64,000 bases of DNA from UBA1952 sp965246855 (GTDB taxonomy: Bacteria > Bacteroidota > Bacteroidia > Chitinophagales > Chitinophagaceae), in NCBI GenBank assembly GCA_965246855.1, contig CBDFFP010000002.1, positions 186,001-250,000 on the forward strand, written 5' to 3'. The notes beneath the pieces are model-generated. The model searched no databases. It was not told the origin of the DNA and saw only the letters and a list, made by a program, of their open reading frames with translations. Both the position numbers and the translations under genes were made by a program. Below are positions 51,311 to 58,818 of this stretch, in pieces. Every line of letters begins with the position of its first letter. Positions within the stretch are counted from its first letter, which is position 1.

Positions 51311-52051
51311 TTAGTGAACCGGAACGGTCTCGGCTTCTGCCGGAACCACCTGCTCGTGAAAAACAGTTTTCTTCATCTGGAACCAACCCTGTGAACCGGC
51401 GTAAAACCAAATCGGCATCAGGGCAAACACGAGCGGAATGAAAACAGAAAACACGTTGCCGATATTGCGGAGAATCCCTTTGTAGCGATGCGTGCTGAGG
51501 CCGAAAGTTTGAAACGAACTCCAAAAGCCATGCAGCAGGTGCCACGCCAGCGAGATGCAGCCCAGCACGTAAATAATCACCACAAGCGGATTGCTGAAAG
51601 CAGCAGCCATGCGCTGAAAAAGATCTACTTCTTCGCCTTCTTTTAATTGATGCCAACGGTTAGGCGCCCAAAACGCGGACAGGTGCAGAATCAGAAACAA
51701 CAGGATCAGCGTTCCCAAAATAGCCATGGAGCGGCTGTACCAGCGGCTTGTTTGTTGGCGGTTATTTACGGCATAACCTACTTTGCGGCGGGCTTTGTTT
51801 TGGAAATACAGCTTCAATCCCATCCACGTGTGCGTTATCAGAAAAGTCATCAACCCGATTTCAATCGTGCGGATAAGGATGTTTGTTCCCATAAAGTGGG
51901 CCAGCGTGTTGAACGTGGCGCCGCCATCGTTGTAGAAAATCATTGCGTTGATGTAGCAATGCACAATAAGGAACGTAATCAGAAACAGACCGGTGGCGGC
52001 CATGATGATTTTCTTCCCGATGGCCGAATTAAAAGCGGTGCTCCATTTCAT
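51311..52051 (-). CDS. sdhC: Succinate dehydrogenase cytochrome b subunit
   Basis: 246 residues with five predicted membrane helices (about 14-36, 62-80, 104-125, 150-172, 200-222). His residues in IVHCYINAMI, ITHTWMGL and WHLLHGFWSSF would bind the two haems, as in the single-subunit type B anchors of Bacteroidota and Wolinella. It anchors SdhAB and carries the quinone site. It is first in the operon, with a well-matched promoter 46 bases upstream. Confidence 0.95.
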   Translation of the reverse strand: MKWSTAFNSAIGKKIIMAATGLFLITFLIVHCYINAMIFYNDGGATFNTLAHFMGTNILIRTIEIGLMTFLITHTWMGLKLYFQNKARRKVGYAVNNRQQTSRWYSRSMAILGTLILLFLILHLSAFWAPNRWHQLKEGEEVDLFQRMAAAFSNPLVVIIYVLGCISLAWHLLHGFWSSFQTFGLSTHRYKGILRNIGNVFSVFIPLVFALMPIWFYAGSQGWFQMKKTVFHEQVVPAEAETVPVH

Positions 52052-52097
52052 GTTTTTCTGACAGAGAATTTACAAAAGAGATTGGACTGAGAGGCCG

Positions 52098-52127
52098 CAA
52101 AGATAAGCGCGACGCTATGCGAAGCAA
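52098..52127 (-). promoter_or_regulatory. Promoter of the sdhC-sdhA-ATPase-nuclease-sdhB operon
   Basis: On the minus strand TTG (52127-52125), exactly 19 bases, then TATCTTTG (52105-52098) fit the Bacteroidota consensus. Predicted leader about 40 bases. Every gene down to sdhB is on this strand without a visible terminator. Confidence 0.7.
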
Positions 52128-52245
52128 GCACGTTTCCGCTCCCTGAAAACACCCGATTTCTCCCGGCGTTGAGACTTAAAGGTGCGTAGAAGCATCCAGC
52201 GTTCAACTTTAAACAAAACGGCAACGCCCTATTTTAAACAACTCG

Positions 52246-52261
52246 GTAGGGGCGCCCCTAC
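52246..52261. repeat. Palindrome GTAGGGGCGCCCCTAC supplying a stop codon
   Basis: A perfect 16-base palindrome. Its CTA at 52258-52260 is the TAG stop of the gene to its right on the minus strand. Confidence 0.75.
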
Positions 52262-52812
52262 GTGAGCCGCAACATCTGATTGTCCACCAACTGGAACAGG
52301 TGCTGAGGAAGAAACGTGCGCCAGTTTTCCACATCGCCAAACATTAGGTAATACCCGATTTTTTCGTGCAGAAATTCCCGGCGCGTTTGGTCGGGCGCGT
52401 TCAGGATAATAATCCAGCCGTCTTCTACATCTTCCTTCCACTCAGCGTAATACTCCACATCGGAGGAGTGGAAGTTCAGCACGTTTTCCGCAATCACGAT
52501 AAACTTCTGAATTCCTTTCTCCAGCAGCGGATCCAGCACATTGCGCTTCAGAATCATAATGTCGTTCTCCACCGCGTCGTTCCACTCGCCGATCATTTCC
52601 AGAATGCAAAAGTTCTGCTCGTAGTCGGTGTACAGCAGTTTCCCGTACAGCGTGTGCGAATCAAACTCGTCCCACTGCGGATGAATGAAGTAGTTGTAAA
52701 CCGTGTTGGAGAATTCAAACTCGCTGTATTCGCGCCCGAAAAACGGACTGTTCTCGTCTTCTTCGGCGGTGTACAGGTGGCGCCAGTTGAAGAACGGCTC
52801 TATTGCGTGCAT
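52258..52812 (-). CDS. Conserved hypothetical protein (184 residues)
   Basis: 184 residues from the ATG at 52812; the frame is open to 52977, but that part has low-quality composition. Acidic and aromatic-rich, soluble, no signal peptide or membrane segment. Segments such as IEPFFNWRHLYTAEEDENSPFFGREYSEF and FCILEMIGEWNDAVENDIMILKR suggest a compact alpha/beta protein, but I do not recognise a family with a known job. It lies between sdhC and a rhodanese gene, all on the minus strand; the gap to rhodanese has a palindrome at its end. Confidence 0.65.
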   Translation of the reverse strand: MHAIEPFFNWRHLYTAEEDENSPFFGREYSEFEFSNTVYNYFIHPQWDEFDSHTLYGKLLYTDYEQNFCILEMIGEWNDAVENDIMILKRNVLDPLLEKGIQKFIVIAENVLNFHSSDVEYYAEWKEDVEDGWIIILNAPDQTRREFLHEKIGYYLMFGDVENWRTFLPQHLFQLVDNQMLRLT

Positions 52813-52981
52813 CCCAGTAAAAAGCTGTTGGTAGAAAGTAGAAAGCCCCGGCGTGTGAGTGTTTGGCAGAAGAAATCCACGCGGCTTGGGTGCGTGGAAA
52901 CGGGCCTTCTTTTCCGGGTTTCTGAAGTTGCGTTTTAAACAGTTGCGCACCCGTAATGGTTGCGCATTCTCCCACAAATCC

Positions 52982-53008
52982 GTAGGGACACGCCGCGCGT
53001 GTCCCTAC
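52982..53008. repeat. Palindrome GTAGGGACACGC/GCGTGTCCCTAC supplying a stop codon
   Basis: Twelve-base arms with a three-base loop. CTA at 53005-53007 is the TAG stop of the rhodanese gene. Related words lie at about 34312-34327, 31990-32000 and 58499-58515. Confidence 0.75.
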
Positions 53009-53313
53009 CGTACTGCGTTCCACTCCAATATCCCGCCTTCCAGATTCTTCACGTTGGTGTAGCCCATTGTTTGGAGCATCATGCCCGCTTGCATACTACG
53101 CTTGCCGCTACGGCATTGCATGATTAGCTCGGTGTCTTTACCCAAGTCTTCCAATTCACCGATTTGAAACGACATGATTTCGCCCAGCGGGATGTGAGTG
53201 CTGCCTTCAATGCGGCTTTCGGCCACTTCTTCCGGCTCGCGCACGTCAATAATGTGGAGACTTTCGCCCGCTTCCATGCGGCGCTTCAGTTCTGCAACAG
53301 TCATGTTTTCCAT
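53005..53313 (-). CDS. Rhodanese-like single-domain protein
   Basis: 102 residues, one rhodanese domain. IIDVREPEEV starts the fold, and the active-site loop CRSGKRS with the persulfide-forming Cys follows about halfway. It probably moves sulfane sulfur in the cytoplasm, for example in thiosulfate or cysteine-derived sulfur handling; the specific partner is unknown. The stop codon lies inside a dispersed palindrome, so its last residues (NAVR) may have been changed by that insertion. ATG at 53313; the T9SS type A gene ends 20 bases upstream. Confidence 0.9.
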   Translation of the reverse strand: MENMTVAELKRRMEAGESLHIIDVREPEEVAESRIEGSTHIPLGEIMSFQIGELEDLGKDTELIMQCRSGKRSMQAGMMLQTMGYTNVKNLEGGILEWNAVR

Positions 53314-53332
53314 GCCGTAAAGATGCAGCCAA

Positions 53333-55195
53333 TCAGCGCATTAAAAGCCATTTTTTCGGCGCGCTCCACAAACCATTTTCTCCTTTCCACCGCAGCAGAT
53401 ACGTGCCCGGCGAAAACTGCGACAAGTCGGGATTTTCATCCACCCGCCACGGCGCGCGCGCTTCTCTCCCCGTCAAATCCAGCAACTGCACAAAGCTGTT
53501 TTGGGGCACGTTTTGAAGGCGCAATTCGCCGGTAGAAGGGTTCGGATAAAGGCTCCATTCTCTTTCCTCAAAAACACTTTCCACTGCTGTCGGCGCAACA
53601 GACGCGCCAAACAATGGGCGCATCATCAGCACCCCGGAAATCGCGCTGCTCTGCCACGTGCCATCTACATTGTAGTAGAGGTGATTACCGCCCACGCGGT
53701 TCACGTCTACGGCGTAATACAAGCTATCGGAGCCACTCAACGCGGGCTGCATAGAGCAGAAATAGTACGTGCCAGCCGGAACGATAACGGGCGTGGTGAA
53801 GGTGTAGTAAAAGAAGCGGTTTACCGTGTCCACAAAGCGCGGCTGATAAAAATCCTGCTCGTGGAGCAGCACGTCTGCCGTGGCGCCGTTCACGCCCGCA
53901 AGGCTGCTGTAGAGCTGCATCGTGAAGAATTTATTGGCCGAAGTGGGGACTTGCTGTCCAAACAAAATGGCCGCGCCGCGCATCGTATCGGGCACGTTGG
54001 TGTGGAATTCCATCGCCACTTTTCCGGGCAGGGAAGCAAAGAGGTTGAGGTAATATGCCTGCTCCGCCGTGCCGTCGTCGTAGGCAAAGTAGTTGTCGAA
54101 AATCTGGTCTTTGGTGAGGGTGTCGTTGGCGGTGGAGGCATTCGGCAAACTGGACGCAATATGGAACTGGTGGTGAATAATCAGCGGACTGGTCGGGCCA
54201 ATAGAAACGGAAGGCCGGTAGAACGGAATAGAAAAGCCAGGCGTGCTGTAACCTGCCAGCGATACCGATTGACTGTTGGTATAAACAGACGCAGACGCGC
54301 CGGTGGCATCATTCACCGCATTCAGCGTCACACTTCCCGGCCCGGACTGGCTGTTGTTATTCCGCACAAAGCCGTTGATAGATGCGCCCGTCTCCGTGGC
54401 TGCTTTCGCCGCGTAGTGCCGGTAAGGCATCGCCGTGTAATCACGCAGCAGATTTCCGGGAAGCGTACTCATCGCCACGTCCTGCACGGCAGTATCGTTG
54501 GCGTTGCGGCCTGCGTTCATGCGGATGTAGTCCAGATTCCAGACGTCGTCGTTGAGGTTGATGGATGCGATGTTGATAAACCGGAACCGGAACCCGTCGT
54601 AGAGATAAGAAGTATCCGTAACCGGAAGCAGCACCTGCCGGAACGGCTGCAACGTCGTGCCTTCTTTCGCCCATATTTTATTCCACCGCCCGTTGCGATT
54701 CAGAAAGAAAAGCATCAGCGAATCGTCCGTCTCCGGCGAAAATCCCGCGCCCTGCGGCTGGACGAAAAAGCTGAGGTAAATGCTGTCCCCCGGCGTGTAG
54801 GGCGAGAGGTCGAAAGGCTGCACGGCCAGTGTATCCGCATGGAATACCCGGAAGGCACTGGTGGTATCATAAGGCCGGTTATCGGGCCCGAGTGCGTCAA
54901 ACGTACAAACGCCCTGTGCCACGGGATTGACGCCCATTGTGTTGTTCAGATACACCTCGCGCGTCGTCACCCAGCGGTCGGGATTTGGATATAAATCCAT
55001 CCCCACGAAATCCTCAAAAAAAGGCAGAGAGAGCGAAGCGGCCTTGCGTTGGGGACGCGGCACTTTGTCTGCTTTTTGAGCCGGTGTATTCCACGGCAAG
55101 GGCACCAGATTTTCCTGCGCTGTCGCAACATTGATTCCCCCCAAAAAGCAAAGCAGCAAGGGAAAGATTTTTCTCCAAAAAAAAGGGGAAGGCAT
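53333..55195 (-). CDS. Secreted protein with T9SS type A sorting domain
   Basis: 620 residues. Signal peptide (FFWRKIFPLLLCFLGGINVATAQ). A long middle region of strand-rich domains (about 30-530) has no enzyme motif I recognise. The C-terminal 80 residues (EREWSLYPNPSTGELRLQNV then LLDLTGRE, TYLLRW, KKWLLMR) are the type A sorting domain that directs export through the type IX system and removal or attachment at the surface. Large extracellular protein of unknown function. Cotranscription with the rhodanese gene downstream is likely. Confidence 0.9.
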   Translation of the reverse strand: MPSPFFWRKIFPLLLCFLGGINVATAQENLVPLPWNTPAQKADKVPRPQRKAASLSLPFFEDFVGMDLYPNPDRWVTTREVYLNNTMGVNPVAQGVCTFDALGPDNRPYDTTSAFRVFHADTLAVQPFDLSPYTPGDSIYLSFFVQPQGAGFSPETDDSLMLFFLNRNGRWNKIWAKEGTTLQPFRQVLLPVTDTSYLYDGFRFRFINIASINLNDDVWNLDYIRMNAGRNANDTAVQDVAMSTLPGNLLRDYTAMPYRHYAAKAATETGASINGFVRNNNSQSGPGSVTLNAVNDATGASASVYTNSQSVSLAGYSTPGFSIPFYRPSVSIGPTSPLIIHHQFHIASSLPNASTANDTLTKDQIFDNYFAYDDGTAEQAYYLNLFASLPGKVAMEFHTNVPDTMRGAAILFGQQVPTSANKFFTMQLYSSLAGVNGATADVLLHEQDFYQPRFVDTVNRFFYYTFTTPVIVPAGTYYFCSMQPALSGSDSLYYAVDVNRVGGNHLYYNVDGTWQSSAISGVLMMRPLFGASVAPTAVESVFEEREWSLYPNPSTGELRLQNVPQNSFVQLLDLTGREARAPWRVDENPDLSQFSPGTYLLRWKGENGLWSAPKKWLLMR

Positions 55196-55259
55196 GGGGT
55201 AAAGTTCGGGCTGTTCGGGCGGTAAAAGGGCGCCTGCAATTTTATGCCGCTACAACATG

Positions 55260-55347
55260 CGGGGTCATTGCGAGCGAAGCAACCTGCACAATACGTTGGG
55301 CATTATACGCAGATTGCTTCGACGCCACTCCTCGCAATGACCGCGTT
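55260..55347. repeat. GTCATTGCGAG dispersed repeat
   Basis: GGGTCATTGCGAGCGAAGC at the left and CTCGCAATGACCGCG at the right frame an imperfect palindrome, a relative of copies at 36737 and 57408. It separates the T9SS type A gene from the PASTA gene. Confidence 0.65.
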
Positions 55348-55369
55348 TTTACAAAATGAAGTTTTCCCG

Positions 55370-56281
55370 CTACCGCACACTATCCCGCTTCGGCGTTTTG
55401 CGTGGCGGCGTGGCGGGCGTTTCCGGTGCATAAGCGTCCGGCTCCGGAAAGGCAGGCTCCGGCTTGCGGTTGATTTCCATCTCTTCCGGCGTCGGGTTTT
55501 GCTTCACAAAGATGTCCACATAGTCGCCCTGCCGCTTCTGGTTGCGCGCGCCGCCTTCGTTGTAGGGAGAAGGCACTTGGTTGTAAATCACCGCCGTCGA
55601 CGAGTCGGTAATGCCGCCCTCAAACACCGGCACAAGGTTTAGCCCATTCCCCATCAGCACCGCGCGGCCTTCGGTATAGCTCATGCCAATCACGTCGGGC
55701 ACGTCAAACTCCACCTGCCCCAGCCCGTCGCCCACTACAAGGGTGATGCGGCTGCCTTCGGCCAACTTCATACCCGCCGGAATGATGCGCCCGTTGTAGC
55801 GCTGTTCCAGCACCGCGCCGCGCGCAATGTCGGGGCGGAAGATGGTATCGCCCAGCAACAGGCGGCGGCTTTTGAGGATAAGCGAGGCGCTGCGGATAGA
55901 CAGATTCACGAGGTTGGGCATCTCCGTAGCGGGCGGCAGCGTGCGGTTTACGAGCAGGTAAATCGTGCGGTTTTGCTTCACCACCGCGCCCGGCAAGGGC
56001 TGCTGCGAAAGCACGGCCTGCGGCTTCCGTCCAGGTTCGTAGGAACTGTCCACCGAGACGTCAAAACCGGCTTTCAGCAACACGTCCACGGCCTTGTCGG
56101 CGGGCCTGTCCGTAACAGACGGCACGCGCACTTCGGAACCATGCTGCGTGATAAGAGAGAGCGAGGAAAAAATCAGAAAGTACAGCAGAATGGCCACGCC
56201 CATCATCACCAGGATGTTGAACCACAGGCTGTCTTTCATACCCGATTGAGGCGGGGGCGGGGCGATAGCGCGTCTGGACAT
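55370..56281 (-). CDS. PASTA-domain membrane protein without kinase
   Basis: 303 residues. One transmembrane helix near residues 21-44 (FNILVMMGVAILLYFLIFSSLSLI), then three PASTA repeats in the periplasm (VRVPSVTDRPADKAVDVLLKAGFDV; EMPNLVNLSIRSASLILKSRRLLL; FDVPDVIGMSYTEGRAVLMGNGLNL), then a proline-rich tail. PASTA domains bind peptidoglycan or lipid II; here no serine/threonine kinase domain is attached. It lies directly downstream of ddl, and a role in cell-wall sensing or anchoring is plausible. A seven-base microsatellite sits in the 58-base gap. Confidence 0.9.
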   Translation of the reverse strand: MSRRAIAPPPPQSGMKDSLWFNILVMMGVAILLYFLIFSSLSLITQHGSEVRVPSVTDRPADKAVDVLLKAGFDVSVDSSYEPGRKPQAVLSQQPLPGAVVKQNRTIYLLVNRTLPPATEMPNLVNLSIRSASLILKSRRLLLGDTIFRPDIARGAVLEQRYNGRIIPAGMKLAEGSRITLVVGDGLGQVEFDVPDVIGMSYTEGRAVLMGNGLNLVPVFEGGITDSSTAVIYNQVPSPYNEGGARNQKRQGDYVDIFVKQNPTPEEMEINRKPEPAFPEPDAYAPETPATPPRKTPKRDSVR

Positions 56282-56285
56282 TTTT

Positions 56286-56331
56286 TAGGGAATAGGGAAT
56301 AGGGAATAGGGAATAGGGAATAGGGAATAGG
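56286..56331. repeat. Microsatellite TAGGGAA, six and a half units
   Basis: Six complete TAGGGAA units and a partial one, in the gap between ddl and the PASTA gene. Degenerate relatives lie at about 57356-57391 and 57527-57552. Confidence 0.85.
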
Positions 56332-56339
56332 CACATCTA

Positions 56340-57332
56340 CTACCGCGCGGCTGCCAGAACCGATTCCAACAAATCCCCGTAAAAAGTTTTCAGGTCCATT
56401 CCCGCCGCGCGCACTTGCTGGGGAACAATGCTCGCCTCGCTTTGGCCGGGCATCGTGTTTACTTCCAGAAAGAACAGTTTGTTGGTGTCGCGTTGCAGGA
56501 TAAAATCAATGCGCACCACGCCCCGGCAGTGCAAGTGGCGATAGATATAAGCGGCCTTTTTGTTCAGCTCCTCACCGATGTTTTTCGGGATAAGTGCGGG
56601 CGTGATTTCCTCGGTAATGCCCTGCGTGTACTTGGCTTCGTAATCAAAAAACTCGTTCTGGCTTTTAATCTCCGTTGGCGGCAACACCTGTATCTGGTCG
56701 CCCGTGCGATAGACGCCAATCGTCAGCTCCCGGCCCTCAATAAACTCCTCTATCAATACCTGATTGTCTTCCCTGAAAGCCTTGTCGATGGCAGGCAGCA
56801 ATTCCGACACTTCTTTCACCTTAGAAATGCCCAGGCTGGAGCCGCTTTCGGCGGGCTTTACAAACACGGGCAGCTTCACATTTTCCAGCACCACGCCAAT
56901 GCTGTAGGAATATTCATTGGAAAGCAACACCGAGTTGGCGATGCCCACCACACCAAAATCCTTCACTACGCTGTTGCAGAATTTCTTGTTGAACGTAAGG
57001 GCGCTCACGATGGCGCTGCATGTGGTGTAAGGCATCCCGATCATGTCGAAATAACCCTGCAACCGGCCATCTTCGCCGGGCGTTCCGTGCACGGCAATAA
57101 AGGCCGCGTCAAACATGATTTTGCCTTCTGGCAGCGTGAGCGAGAAGTCGTTTTTATCCACTTCTATGCGGCGGCCTTCGGCTTCATGGTACCAGCTTTC
57201 GCGGGTGATGATAATCAGACAGACGTTGTAAAGCGCCGGGTCCAGATTATGGGCGATGGTATCCGCCGTTTTCAGGGAGATAACCGATTCGCCGGTATAG
57301 CCGCCGGCCACAAGGGCAATGTTCTTTTTCAT
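56340..57332 (-). CDS. ddl: D-alanine-D-alanine ligase
   Basis: 330 residues. It joins two D-alanines for peptidoglycan precursors in the cytoplasm. The N-terminal loop AGGYTGESVISLKTA, the central ATP-grasp region (KPAESGSSLGISKV, then EEFIEGRELTIGV) and the C-terminal LFFLEVNTMPGQSE metal-binding segment are all present. ATG at 57332, with TATTTTCG ending 18 bases upstream. It is the first gene of a unit with the PASTA gene. Confidence 0.95.
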   Translation of the reverse strand: MKKNIALVAGGYTGESVISLKTADTIAHNLDPALYNVCLIIITRESWYHEAEGRRIEVDKNDFSLTLPEGKIMFDAAFIAVHGTPGEDGRLQGYFDMIGMPYTTCSAIVSALTFNKKFCNSVVKDFGVVGIANSVLLSNEYSYSIGVVLENVKLPVFVKPAESGSSLGISKVKEVSELLPAIDKAFREDNQVLIEEFIEGRELTIGVYRTGDQIQVLPPTEIKSQNEFFDYEAKYTQGITEEITPALIPKNIGEELNKKAAYIYRHLHCRGVVRIDFILQRDTNKLFFLEVNTMPGQSEASIVPQQVRAAGMDLKTFYGDLLESVLAAAR

Positions 57333-57349
57333 GCAGGAAGTTGCGGCGG

Positions 57350-57357
57350 CGAAAATA
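57350..57357 (-). promoter_or_regulatory. Putative -7 box of ddl (TATTTTCG)
   Basis: Same word as before purD and the SNF2 gene; ends 18 bases before the ddl ATG. Confidence 0.4.
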
Positions 57358-57407
57358 GGTAACAGGGAATAGGGAACAGGGAATAGGGATTAGGGAGGTA
57401 ATGAAAA

Positions 57408-57507
57408 GGGGGTCATTGCGAGGAGGAACGACGATGCAACCTGCACAGCATCCATTGCAAATTGTGCAGGTTGCTGCCTGCTTCGTTCCTCGCAGTCGCA
57501 ATGACCC
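57408..57507. repeat. GTCATTGCGAG palindrome, largest copy
   Basis: GGGTCATTGCGAGGAGGAACG at the left and CGTTCCTCGCAGTCGCAATGACCC at the right pair over about 20 bases; the middle has ACCTGCACA/TGTGCAGGT arms. Same family as 36737 and 55260. It lies between the hypothetical gene at 57548 and ddl. Confidence 0.75.
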
Positions 57508-57547
57508 GCATTATTACCATTCTTCCCTAATACCTATTCCCTAATAC

Positions 57548-58168
57548 CTACCCATATACTTCCACAAGCGCGCTTTGCTGCCCCACCGGCGCCTCATCGT
57601 CTATAAAGTAGTAAGCATAATAAATCCGCCGCTCCGGTACACCTTCCACCAGGTTGGGCCGCTTGTCGTGGATGGGCGAGCGCATGTACCGCCCCAGAAC
57701 CGAAAAATGGGCCTCGTTGCCCCGCTTGCACCAGATTTGAACGCCTTTGCTTTTCGCCTTCTTAAACTTCAAAAGCACCTCGCCGCTGCCCAGCATCACC
57801 GCCTTCAGGGAGGGGCGCGCCGTGTCTTTGTCCCAGCTTTTCTCCTTGCCCGTAATGCCCAGGCCCTTCCCAATCGTTTCCGTATAGTTGTGGGCGCCCT
57901 TCATCCGGTTGGCCGTTGTGCGGAAGGATTTATCAAAAGCCTTGCGCAGCATTTTCTTCGTTGCCGCCGCTACTTTAAGGTCGTGCCTGGCCTGCTCCAC
58001 CTTGTCGATAGCCGTTATCAGGGCCGTGTTCTCCGCCACAATAGCCGCCACTTCTCCTGCCGAAAACCCCAGCGTAGCAGCCTGTAGAGGGAGCTTGGTG
58101 TTGAAGTTCTCTAAGTAAGCGCGCAGTTCGCCGTTGGTATTGGGGATGTAATCCTCGTTTTTTGCCAT
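57548..58168 (-). CDS. Conserved hypothetical protein (206 residues)
   Basis: 206 residues, soluble and basic. The first half is helical (AIVAENTALITAIDKVEQARHDLKVAAATKKMLRKAF), the second strand-rich (GEVLLKFKKAKSKGVQIWCKRG, then RRIYYAYYFIDDEAPVGQQS). Proteins of this style occur in Bacteroidota, but I know of no function. ATG at 58168 follows a region full of AAATTTCC repeats, so it is probably expressed from a promoter I could not identify. Single gene; a palindrome lies downstream. Confidence 0.65.
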   Translation of the reverse strand: MAKNEDYIPNTNGELRAYLENFNTKLPLQAATLGFSAGEVAAIVAENTALITAIDKVEQARHDLKVAAATKKMLRKAFDKSFRTTANRMKGAHNYTETIGKGLGITGKEKSWDKDTARPSLKAVMLGSGEVLLKFKKAKSKGVQIWCKRGNEAHFSVLGRYMRSPIHDKRPNLVEGVPERRIYYAYYFIDDEAPVGQQSALVEVYG

Positions 58169-58199
58169 GAGTTCCGGCCTGTGTTTAAGAAGCTCAAAG

Positions 58200-58435
58200 C
58201 TACTGTTTTCTTCGGAAAACCATTTCCTTTTAGCAAAACAAAATTTCCTTTTATTAAAACAAAATTTCCTGCTGCTAAAAGGAGATTTTTATTTTGTGAG
58301 ATAAAATTTCCTTTTATCAAAAGGAAATTTTTTAGCGGGAAAAGGAAATTTCCTGACAACGAAAGGAAGTTTTGTTTTGGTAAAAGGAAAATTTATTTTC
58401 AGGAAAGGAAATTTCCTTTTGCCAAAAGGAAATCC
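58200..58435. repeat. Array of AAATTTCC/GGAAATTT palindromes
   Basis: A 27-base near-perfect hairpin, AAATTTCCTTTT-ATC-AAAAGGAAATTT, at 58304-58330 is surrounded by about ten further degenerate AAATTTCC or GGAAATTT words. AT-rich, low-complexity and open in some frames only because of Lys/Phe codons; I do not call a gene. It begins 32 bases upstream of the start of the hypothetical gene at 58168. Confidence 0.75.
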
Positions 58436-58547
58436 ACCTGCCGCCGCCGCTTATGCTTTTTTGGGCTTCGTGGTGTGCTTGTTTGGAAGGATGCAGCATC
58501 CGTAGGGACACGCTGCGTGTGCCCGCCCAAAAATGCGGCTTACAAAA

Positions 58548-58792
58548 CGCGGGTCATCTCGACCGTTAGGGAGAGATCTCACGTTTGCTGCGTCTCCCCT
58601 GCTCTGCTCAACACGAGTGAGATTCCTCGCTCCGCGCTCGGAATGACCCGTATGTTGTAGCGCATCTTCAATAACGCGGGTCATCTCGACCGCTAGGGAG
58701 AGATCTCACGCTTGCTGTGTCTCCGCTGCTGTGAGATTGCCTTCGGCGAGTGCTTCGCAGTTCCTCGCTCCGCGCTCGGAATGACCCACGTT
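58548..58792. repeat. Two tandem copies of a GTCATCTCGACC palindrome
   Basis: Each copy begins GCGGGTCATCTCGACCG and ends CTCGCTCCGCGCTCGGAATGACCC: 58548-58651 and 58676-58787. The two are about 125 bases apart and head-to-tail. This family is widespread in Bacteroidota genomes as intergenic repeats. They separate the AAATTTCC array from the SNF2 gene end. Confidence 0.75.
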
Positions 58793-58818
58793 TTGGGCGC
58801 GTAAAAGGATAAAATCCC

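Noticed and set aside
58181..58660. Lys/Phe-rich protein of 159 residues
   Set aside because: It is the translation of the AAATTTCC repeat array and continues into a dispersed palindrome.
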